Below are positions 15,966 to 21,917 of a DNA stretch of 26,458 bases, one piece after another. The stretch comes from an uncultured Eubacterium sp. (GTDB lineage: Bacteria; Bacillota; Clostridia; Lachnospirales; Lachnospiraceae). Below the pieces are notes generated by a model, which worked only from the letters and a program-made list of their open reading frames with translations, was not told the origin of the DNA and did not search any database. The stretch covers positions 1 through 26,458 of the forward strand of contig CAJTZN010000046.1 in NCBI GenBank assembly GCA_910584065.1, written 5' to 3'. Numbering within the stretch: the stretch's first letter is position 1; the number at the start of each line of letters is the position of its first letter. The translations under genes were made by a program, and so were the position numbers.

Positions 15966-16304
15966 TTACCTCTTAGTTCCACTCTGGCCGCAGTGATCCT
16001 GTGCCGCGCGCCAGACCTGGTATCCCTGGTATCCTCCGGCGATACTTATCGCAAAGTATCCCTGTTTGTTCATTTCCTTCGCCGCGTACATACTCTGATT
16101 CCCCCGCTCACAATAAAAAATAACGGTATCGTAGCGGTGCGTCCAAGTCTCTTTCTCAATCTGCCACCTCTCGTACGGAATGTTCTTCGCCCCGCGGATG
16201 TGGCCCTTGCGATAATCCTCTTCATCCCGTAAATCTATGAGAATCGTCCCCGGCTTTTTCATGATCGTTTCGAGATCCCGGATCGGTATGATCGAAAAAC
16301 TCAT
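15966..16304 (-). CDS. Single-domain rhodanese-like protein
   Basis: 112 residues. The rhodanese fold is recognised from ILIDLRDEEDYRKGHIRGAKNIPY and the active loop YCERGNQS with Cys at about 65, then the AGGYQGYQ near the C-terminus. The Cys is intact, so sulfur transfer is possible; the partner is unknown. ATG 16304 is preferred over an in-frame GTG three codons upstream; neither has a strong Shine-Dalgarno. First gene of the operon running to 13149. Confidence 0.88.
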   Translation of the reverse strand: MSFSIIPIRDLETIMKKPGTILIDLRDEEDYRKGHIRGAKNIPYERWQIEKETWTHRYDTVIFYCERGNQSMYAAKEMNKQGYFAISIAGGYQGYQVWRAAQDHCGQSGTKR

Positions 16305-16371
16305 AATTATCACGTTCTTTTTTTCTTACATCTTATGACAGTATTATGTATTTTGTGACAATCGTACAAGA

Positions 16372-16399
16372 CAAGCCGTCTCCTAACGGGGACGGCTTG
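16372..16399 (-). terminator. Strong hairpin after the Asn/Ser-rich gene
   Basis: CAAGCCGTC and GACGGCTTG form a 9-bp perfect stem with a 10-nt loop. The U-tract on the minus strand is poor (TCTTGT), so termination is likely but not certain. Confidence 0.55.
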
Positions 16400-16408
16400 C
16401 GGGCACTT

Positions 16409-16648
16409 TTAATTCTTCGACTGGTTCTTGCTGCTGGAAGCGTTGCGGCAGTTAGAACATTTCGAATCATTTTTCGAAGAGCTGTTTGAAGAACTGTTCC
16501 TCGTGCTGTTCGAAGAAGTATTCGACGAAGTGTTGGAAGAACTATTTTTCGAGTTGTTCTTTGAACTATTCTTCGAATCATTCTTCGAGCCATTCGTGCC
16601 GTTTGTACTATTTTTCTCATCGTACTCATCCAAGAAATTCTTAGCCAT
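16409..16648 (-). CDS. Asn/Ser-rich low-complexity small protein with C-terminal CxxC
   Basis: 79 residues. A short ordered start (MAKNFLDEYDEKN) is followed by about 45 residues made almost only of Ser, Asn, Thr and Lys, then KCSNCRN and a basic tail. There is no signal peptide or membrane helix. A good ribosome binding site (GGAGG) precedes the ATG, so it is probably expressed. Family not recognised; the composition resembles small spore-associated or disordered proteins, which is only a guess. It lies 72 bp downstream of the aldolase gene. Confidence 0.75.
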   Translation of the reverse strand: MAKNFLDEYDEKNSTNGTNGSKNDSKNSSKNNSKNSSSNTSSNTSSNSTRNSSSNSSSKNDSKCSNCRNASSSKNQSKN

Positions 16649-16720
16649 AGTTAATTTCCTCCTGTCTATGAACTTTTTTGTTACAGGATTAGTATGGCTT
16701 TTTTCTTTCGGGTTATTCCG

Positions 16721-17584
16721 TCAAGCTTTTCCAACAGAACCAAATAATTCCATTTTTTCTTTTACGGTTGCCTTGATCGCATCCGCGCCCGGAGCCAGGA
16801 GTTTACGCGGGTCAAAACCTTTTCCTTCCTGATCCTTGCCCGCCTCGATATATTTGCGCGTCGCGTCAGCAAACGAAAGCTGGCACTCCGTATTTACATT
16901 GATTTTTGATACGCCGAGGCTGATCGCCTTTTTGATCATGTCTTCCGGGATTCCCGTTCCGCCGTGAAGTACTAACGGCATATCCCCGGTCAGCTTCTGT
17001 ACGGCATCCAGTGTCTCAAAGCTGAGACCTGCCCAGTTTTCCGGATATTTTCCGTGAATATTTCCGATTCCCGCTGCCAGCATCGTCACGCCGAGATCCG
17101 CGATCATTTTACACTCTTCCGGATCCGCGCACTCGCCTGCTCCAACCACGCCGTCTTCCTCGCCGCCGATGGAACCGACCTCTGCCTCGATCGACATTCC
17201 TTTTTCCTCGCAGATTGCCACGAGTTCTTTTGTTTTCGCAACATTTTCCTCAATCGGATAATGGGATCCGTCAAACATAATGGAAGAAAATCCTGCCTCG
17301 ATACAAGCCTTCGCGCCCTCGTAGCTGCCGTGGTCGAGATGAAGCGCTACCGGAACCGTAATACCAAGTTCCTCGAGCATTCCATTTACCATGCCGACAA
17401 CGGTCTTGTAACCGCACATATACTTACCGGCGCCTTCCGATACGCCGAGTATTACCGGCGATTTCAATTCCTCTGCCGTGAGAAGGATGGACTTCGTCCA
17501 CTCGAGGTTATTGATATTGAACTGCCCTACCGCATATTTCCCCGCTTTTGCTTTTGTAAGCATCTCTTTTGCTGAAACTAACAT
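16721..17584 (-). CDS. fba: Class II fructose-1,6-bisphosphate aldolase
   Basis: 287 residues. It splits fructose-1,6-bisphosphate into DHAP and glyceraldehyde-3-phosphate in glycolysis using zinc. Visible: AVGQFNINNLEW near the N-terminus, zinc ligands in ALHLDHG, catalytic region EAEVGSIGGEEDG, the GNIHGKYP zinc ligand, LHGGTGIPE, and SKINVNTECQ for phosphate binding. GGAGG precedes the ATG. Tagatose-bisphosphate aldolase is a close relative, but central metabolism is the simplest reading. Confidence 0.95.
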   Translation of the reverse strand: MLVSAKEMLTKAKAGKYAVGQFNINNLEWTKSILLTAEELKSPVILGVSEGAGKYMCGYKTVVGMVNGMLEELGITVPVALHLDHGSYEGAKACIEAGFSSIMFDGSHYPIEENVAKTKELVAICEEKGMSIEAEVGSIGGEEDGVVGAGECADPEECKMIADLGVTMLAAGIGNIHGKYPENWAGLSFETLDAVQKLTGDMPLVLHGGTGIPEDMIKKAISLGVSKINVNTECQLSFADATRKYIEAGKDQEGKGFDPRKLLAPGADAIKATVKEKMELFGSVGKA

Positions 17585-17657
17585 GTAATGATTCCTCCAT
17601 TCTTTTTTTATATTATTTTATATGATAAAATGTCCGCCAACCACCAAAACAGGTCCT

Positions 17658-18164
17658 CTATCTTCCGCAGCAGTGTTTATATTTTTTTCCGCTGCCGCAC
17701 GGACACGGATCATTCCTGCCTACTTTCGGCTCTTCGTGTCGGATCGTACCGGAGTTTTTCTGCTCGCGGTACAACTCTTTCTGGCGTTCTTTCGTAAGTA
17801 TCTCGTCCCACTGCGGCAGCGTGTACAACCACTCCGCATCGCAGCCCACCATATTATAATACAGCTTTTCGCAATCAATCTCCAACCGAACAACCGTATC
17901 CTTCTCCATCGTGTCGATCGGATTTGGCTCCTTTAAGCTGTCATTAATCCCGTCCAAAAAGCCAACCATCATGGAAAGCGGCACTTCATATTTTCCAGCA
18001 AGTTCTTCTACCGTTCCCTCCACGACTGCGCCGGGATCCGCAAGAAGCTTTTCATAAATTCCCTTTTCCAAACGAAAATACTCACTCCAAAGCTTCTCTC
18101 CCTCCTTGGAATTCTGCATCTCTTCTGAATACGCATACTCTCGCCATTCTTTCAATAATGCCAT
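17658..18164 (-). CDS. SEC-C motif protein
   Basis: 168 residues. The last 20 residues carry the SEC-C zinc-binding motif (DPCPCGSGKKYKHCCGR), as at the C-terminus of SecA. The rest is helical and acidic with no recognised fold (WREYAYSEEMQNSKEGEKLW, FLDGINDSLKEPNPID). Such proteins are common in Lachnospiraceae and of unknown function; ribosome or SecB-like interaction is inferred from the motif only. GGAGG precedes the ATG. It lies 73 bp upstream of the aldolase gene. Confidence 0.85.
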   Translation of the reverse strand: MALLKEWREYAYSEEMQNSKEGEKLWSEYFRLEKGIYEKLLADPGAVVEGTVEELAGKYEVPLSMMVGFLDGINDSLKEPNPIDTMEKDTVVRLEIDCEKLYYNMVGCDAEWLYTLPQWDEILTKERQKELYREQKNSGTIRHEEPKVGRNDPCPCGSGKKYKHCCGR

Positions 18165-18267
18165 TGTTTTTCCCTCCTCCGTCTTTTTCTATGCGTGATG
18201 CCATCCCACAAACATGTCTATTGTATGTCAGCACTTATTGTACCACACATCCCGCGTATAGGCAATA

Positions 18268-19026
18268 TCATTTCAGGTAGGAATCGATTCCGTTTGCGAT
18301 CCCCTGCACCATTTTGTTCTGATAAGCTGCCGTTGCCATCTTCTTATCCTCCGACGCGTTGCTCATAAATCCCATTTCTATAATGGTCACAGGCACCGTA
18401 CACCAGTTAATACCCGTCATCGTGTCCGTATACAGGATCCCGCGGTTTCCCGCGCCCGTCGCACTGCAGAACGCCTGCAGCACCTTTTTCGACAATTTCC
18501 GGCTCGCCTTGCGGACTTTTTTACTCATATATGGATTTTTATTGGTCGGCGCGATCGTCAGCGCCCCGCTCACGGACGAAGATTCCGATGAATTCGCGTG
18601 GATGCGGATAAACGCGTCAGCTCCGGCCTTATTGGCGACTTTTGCCCGCTCGGCGTTTGAAATGTTCACATTTGCTTTGGAACGGATCATCACCACCTTA
18701 TAGCCCCGCGCCTTCAATTCTTTTTTTAATTTTTTCGCCACTTTCAGATTTAACTTATGCTCGGGCGTCCCCGTCGAGCATCCCGAAGTTCCCGATGTAA
18801 CTTTCGCCTTCATCGTCTTTGATCCGGGGCCGTTCGGTTCTTTCGAAGAATTTCCGTTTAACTGATGTCCGGCGTCGATGGCAACCACCTTCTGATCTGG
18901 CTCATCGTCTACCTTTTTGGCTGCCTGCGCTTCATTCCCGTGCATCTGCAGGCTTGCTGCCACTACCACCAACATGAGCAAAAGCGCCACCGCTCTCTTC
19001 ATCTTAATTTTCATTTTAACCTTCAT
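18268..19026 (-). CDS. Secreted N-acetylmuramoyl-L-alanine amidase (Amidase_3)
   Basis: 252 residues. The Lys-rich N-terminus and hydrophobic core (AVALLLMLVVVAASLQ) form a signal peptide. The Amidase_3 domain shows the zinc residues in VVAIDAGHQ (His about 53), a Glu in GTPEHKLN, and FIRIHANSS, and the catalytic Glu in TIIEMGFMSN. It cuts the amide bond between muramic acid and the peptide stem outside the cell. There is no LysM, SH3 or Ig-like extension. GGAGG is 9 nt before the ATG. A role in cell separation or spore development cannot be told from sequence. Confidence 0.92.
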   Translation of the reverse strand: MKVKMKIKMKRAVALLLMLVVVAASLQMHGNEAQAAKKVDDEPDQKVVAIDAGHQLNGNSSKEPNGPGSKTMKAKVTSGTSGCSTGTPEHKLNLKVAKKLKKELKARGYKVVMIRSKANVNISNAERAKVANKAGADAFIRIHANSSESSSVSGALTIAPTNKNPYMSKKVRKASRKLSKKVLQAFCSATGAGNRGILYTDTMTGINWCTVPVTIIEMGFMSNASEDKKMATAAYQNKMVQGIANGIDSYLK

Positions 19027-19069
19027 AACTGTACGCCTCCTATAACACTTTTATACATCAAGCTAAAAT

Positions 19070-19099
19070 GGTGTGACTACCGTTTCCAATAGCCACACC
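19070..19099 (-). terminator. Hairpin after tRNA-Leu
   Basis: GGTGTG and CACACC plus inner CTA/TAG form an interrupted stem, followed by ATTTT on the minus strand. Probably ends the tRNA transcript before the amidase gene. Confidence 0.6.
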
Positions 19100-19105
19100 A
19101 TGTAA

Positions 19106-19188
19106 TGCGGAGTATGGGACTTGAACCCACACGTCTTAGAGACACATGATCCTTAGTCATGCCTGTCTGCCAATTCCAGCAACTCCGC
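19106..19188 (-). tRNA. tRNA-Leu (anticodon AAG)
   Basis: 83 nt with the long variable arm of tRNA-Leu. Acceptor GCGGAGT/ACTCCGC pairs perfectly. The anticodon arm is CATGA-CTAAGGA-TCATG, so bases 34-36 read AAG. A at position 34 is uncommon in bacteria, where it is usual only in tRNA-Arg(ACG). CCA is not encoded. Confidence 0.92.
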
Positions 19189-19224
19189 ATGCAATATAAA
19201 GTTGTTCCTCAACACTGCTTGACT

Positions 19225-19253
19225 ATTGTAACAGATTTTGCAGCAGTTGTCAA
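19225..19253 (-). promoter_or_regulatory. Promoter of tRNA-Leu
   Basis: TTGACA (19248-19253), 17-nt spacer, TACAAT (19225-19230) on the minus strand. It lies 26 bp from the start of the duplicated peptidase fragment. Confidence 0.85.
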
Positions 19254-19279
19254 ATACTTTTTATTGCTTTTTGGATTTT

Positions 19280-19470
19280 TGATGCCGAAATCAATCAGCA
19301 CAGACCCGAATGGGGGATTGGGAGACTGGCTGATCTATGTGAAAAAAATTCCCAATGTTACGGTAGAGATGGGATCCGTAACGTGTCCGCTCCCGCATTC
19401 GCAGCTGGGGAAGATTACGAAGCAGAATTCGGAACTGTTGAACTGGTTTGTGGGGGAATATGCGAAATAA
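19280..19470 (+). pseudogene. Detached 3' fragment of the M14 peptidase gene (inverted copy)
   Basis: Encodes MPKSISTDPNGGLGDW and so on to the natural stop (...WFVGEYAK), nearly the same as the last 63 residues of the peptidase at 21727-23601, but on the opposite strand. By eye about ten differences in about 190 bp, all transitions, most having A/T here. Homology starts abruptly at 19280 and ends just after the stop. No start codon with a ribosome binding site precedes it. It keeps the catalytic-type Glu (VEMGS instead of VETGS). Confidence 0.88.
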
Positions 19471-19495
19471 AAGGGGGAAAAGGCACTGTAGTATC

Positions 19496-19524
19496 TTGCG
19501 TTTTGAGTCCTTAGTGGTTATAAT
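19496..19524 (+). promoter_or_regulatory. Promoter of the toxin-antitoxin pair
   Basis: TTGCGT (19496-19501), 17-nt spacer, TATAAT (19519-19524), about 27 bp upstream of the antitoxin start. Confidence 0.75.
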
Positions 19525-19550
19525 GAAAGAAAAAGGATGGTGGTTGTTAT

Positions 19551-19742
19551 ATGGCGTTACAAAGTGCAAATGTAAAAGGGGAAGCATCTTTTTCTGTACA
19601 ACTTCCGACAGTTATAAAAACCCGTGATGAAATGTCAGAAAAAGAATTCAATAAAATGATGCAGATGGGGTTGAATCAGGCAAAAACGGGAGCGGCTGTA
19701 CCTTATGAGCAGGCATTTGATCAATTGTTTCAGGGGCTTTGA
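19551..19742 (+). CDS. Putative antitoxin of a RelE/ParE-type pair
   Basis: 63 residues, with a short strand-like N-terminus (ASFSVQLPTVIKTRDEM) and a helical C-terminal part (EKEFNKMMQMGLNQAKTG). The final AVPYEQAFDQLFQGL resembles the toxin-wrapping tail of RelB/DinJ-like antitoxins. The assignment depends mainly on its position 5 bp before a recognisable toxin gene. A GGATGGTGG stretch precedes the ATG. Antitoxins of this kind bind their own promoter; no clear operator palindrome is visible here. Confidence 0.75.
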   Translation: MALQSANVKGEASFSVQLPTVIKTRDEMSEKEFNKMMQMGLNQAKTGAAVPYEQAFDQLFQGL

Positions 19743-19747
19743 TCATA

Positions 19748-20203
19748 ATGGGCGGTTTGAATAAGTATGATGTACAAATAACAGAATATGCTTTGGCGCA
19801 AATGGAGGAGATCAAGCATTATATAATAAACGAACTCTATGCTCCGCAAGCAGCATATCATTTGCTTCTAGAAATAAAAAAGACAATTGCTTCACTGGAG
19901 AACTTGCCGTTTCGACATCCGCTTGTGGATGAAGAAATGTGGAAGGAAAAGGGAATACGTAAAATTTTCGTGAAAAATTTTATTTTGTATTACTGGATTG
20001 ATCAGGAAAAGCGAATTGTTTATGTAACGGCGGTTGTTTACGATAAGAGGGATCAATTGGCACAGCTGAATAGGATGCCAAAACCTAAAAACCCCAAAAA
20101 ATCCAAAAAGCTTGACAACTTGGGACTGTTGTCATTAATACAACAGCCCCTTATATGCAATATTCAAATAACTCTTCTAAGTATAATGATTACTCTCTTA
20201 TAA
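19748..20203 (+). CDS. RelE/ParE-family toxin with an unusual C-terminal tail
   Basis: 151 residues from ATG 19748. Residues 1-105 have the RelE/ParE pattern: YDVQITEYALAQMEEIKHYI, then SLENLPFRHPLVDEEMW, IRKIFVKNFILYYWID and VYVTAVVYDKRDQLAQL. RelE types cut mRNA at ribosomes and ParE types poison gyrase; sequence alone does not decide. Family members normally end soon after the YDKRDQ strand. Here about 40 more residues follow, starting KPKNPKKSKK, coded across a strong hairpin, which suggests a lost stop or frameshift. The end overlaps the esterase gene on the other strand by 14 bp. Confidence 0.85.
   Translation: MGGLNKYDVQITEYALAQMEEIKHYIINELYAPQAAYHLLLEIKKTIASLENLPFRHPLVDEEMWKEKGIRKIFVKNFILYYWIDQEKRIVYVTAVVYDKRDQLAQLNRMPKPKNPKKSKKLDNLGLLSLIQQPLICNIQITLLSIMITLL
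20122..20150. terminator. Hairpin inside the toxin tail
   Basis: CTGTTGT (20126-20132) pairs with ACAACAG (20140-20146), extended by GGG/CCC across one mismatch. It looks like the old terminator of the toxin operon, now inside the open frame; there is no strong U-tract. Confidence 0.5.
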
Positions 20204-21608
20204 AGAATACTCTCAGGCAATTGTACAAATGAATATGCCACGACCACATGCTGTGTTCTCCGGTTTTACCGCCAGAAGAACGTGGGAGAACCGGAAGATC
20301 TATGAAAGCATAGTTTGCATTTTCAATTAATTTGTCAGTCTTTTCAACTGCCTTCTTCATAATATTAACATGCTCGTCATGAGCTATATCATTTACTCCG
20401 TTACCACAGTAAAGAAATCCAAGAGGCATTCCTTTGTCTATACCATTTTCAATAACAGAAACGATCTTATCGGCTTCCGCATCCTGGTCTCCACCAGGTC
20501 CCTGACATCCTGAATAAGGTCCAAACCATGCAAATACGTCATAATTAGAATACAATGCCGCACGGTATGTAGTCATTGAACCCATTGATAAACCAGCAAA
20601 TGCACGATGCATTCTTGTCTTAATAAGATTCTCATCTGATACATCTCCTCCTGCATATGTCGAATAATGTGACTCAACATATGGAATGAGATCTCTCCTG
20701 AGCTCATACTGGAACTGTGAAGTAAGATCAGGATTATCAGGTACATCGGAAGGTCTGTAGAATGTAGGAGTAACAATGATCAGTGGCTCAATCTCACCAT
20801 TTGCAATAAGGTTATCCACCATCTTTTTATTCCCTGTATAATCATTCCCTACAAGCCATGTATTCATGTTTTCTCCGCCACCATGCATCAGATATAATAC
20901 ATTATACTGTTTACTCTCATCATATCCTGCCGGAAGATAGACATTGGCCTTTTTTTCCATCTTAACAGAGTTACCCTCATCATAAGTCTCTGTATCATAT
21001 GTAATTTTCTCTATCTTTCCACGTTTATCCGAAGCCGCTTCACCTGCAGTCTCTCTATACGCATCAGGAACATCAGTAGCAAGAGTTATACGAATTGGCT
21101 CAGGCGGAGTATAACCGGAAGGTGTCGGCTCGGGTACCATGGTAGGCACTACAGTAGGTACTACGGTAGGTACTGCCGTGTCTGGAGTCTGACCGTTAGT
21201 TCCTGTAGGAGCAGGTGTGTTTTGGTTGATCGGATTCCCGGTTGGCTGTGTTTTATCAGCAGTAACATCAGATACTGTTACATTACACTTTAACGTTACC
21301 TTTTTACGACTACTCTTCTTCAATGTACAAACCACCTCAGCTTTTCCAGCTTTAACGCCTTTTACGACAAATGCAGCTTTACCCTTTTTCTTAGCGGTTG
21401 CAACTGCCTTTTTCTTAGACTTAACAGTAAGCTTATAGCCTTTTGTGTTCTTGATCTTTACTTTTTTTTGGACACCAACATTAACTTCGACCTTTTTCTT
21501 AGCAAGTTTAGGCTTACCCGCTGCGTATGCTCCTGCTCCCGGTAATGCCGTCTGAAGAACTAATGCAGCCGCTGTCAAAAGTCCGATACATTTTTTAGTA
21601 TGTTTCAT
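20190..21608 (-). CDS. Secreted CE1-like esterase with Lys-rich Ig-like module
   Basis: 472 residues from ATG 21608 (AGGAGG 5 nt upstream). Signal peptide 1-30, a Lys-rich beta module 31-115, a Thr/Pro linker with repeated VPTVVPT (116-170), then an alpha/beta-hydrolase of the esterase D/CE1 group (about 195-472). Visible: LYLMHGGGENMNTW (oxyanion region), nucleophile FAGLSMGSM (Ser about 341) and GEHSMWSWHIHLYN with the catalytic His about 452. CE1 members remove feruloyl or acetyl groups from xylan; which one is not decidable here. Composition is more AT-rich than the neighbours, hinting at transfer. It lies inside the inverted-repeat block. Confidence 0.9.
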   Translation of the reverse strand: MKHTKKCIGLLTAAALVLQTALPGAGAYAAGKPKLAKKKVEVNVGVQKKVKIKNTKGYKLTVKSKKKAVATAKKKGKAAFVVKGVKAGKAEVVCTLKKSSRKKVTLKCNVTVSDVTADKTQPTGNPINQNTPAPTGTNGQTPDTAVPTVVPTVVPTMVPEPTPSGYTPPEPIRITLATDVPDAYRETAGEAASDKRGKIEKITYDTETYDEGNSVKMEKKANVYLPAGYDESKQYNVLYLMHGGGENMNTWLVGNDYTGNKKMVDNLIANGEIEPLIIVTPTFYRPSDVPDNPDLTSQFQYELRRDLIPYVESHYSTYAGGDVSDENLIKTRMHRAFAGLSMGSMTTYRAALYSNYDVFAWFGPYSGCQGPGGDQDAEADKIVSVIENGIDKGMPLGFLYCGNGVNDIAHDEHVNIMKKAVEKTDKLIENANYAFIDLPVLPRSSGGKTGEHSMWSWHIHLYNCLRVFFIRE

Positions 21609-21677
21609 TTTTACCTCCTGTTTACAAAACTTTTTCAATAGTATTCAAATATTAATAAGCATGATTAAGATATAAAA

Positions 21678-21706
21678 ATTGTACCTTTTTATATTATTTT
21701 TGTCAA
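21678..21706 (-). promoter_or_regulatory. Promoter of the esterase gene
   Basis: TTGACA (21701-21706), 17-nt spacer, TACAAT (21678-21683) on the minus strand, just after the peptidase stop. The esterase is therefore an independent unit. Confidence 0.85.
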
Positions 21707-21726
21707 GGCAGAAAGACTTCACCTTT

Positions 21727-21917
21727 TTATTTCGCATATTCCCCCACAAACCAGTTCAACAGTTCTGAATTCTGCTTCGTGATCCTCCCCAGCTGCGAAT
21801 GCGGGAGTGGACACGCCACGGATCCCGTCTCTACCGTGACATTGGGAATTTTTTTCACATAGATCAGCCAGTCTCCCAATCCCCCGTTCGGGTCTGTGCT
21901 GATCGATTTCGGCATCA
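21727..21917 (-). repeat. Parent copy of the inverted ~190-bp duplication
   Basis: Pairs with 19280-19470 in opposite orientation at about 95% identity by eye. The two copies enclose the toxin-antitoxin pair and the esterase. Confidence 0.88.

Noticed and set aside
16428..16832. Plus-strand frame rich in Phe/Glu/Leu repeats
   Set aside because: It is the complement of the Asn/Ser-rich gene and the end of the aldolase; the minus-strand gene has the ribosome binding site.
19106..21917. Integrative element using tRNA-Leu as attachment site
   Set aside because: The block lies on the 5' side of the tRNA, no repeat of the tRNA 3' end is found, and no integrase is present.
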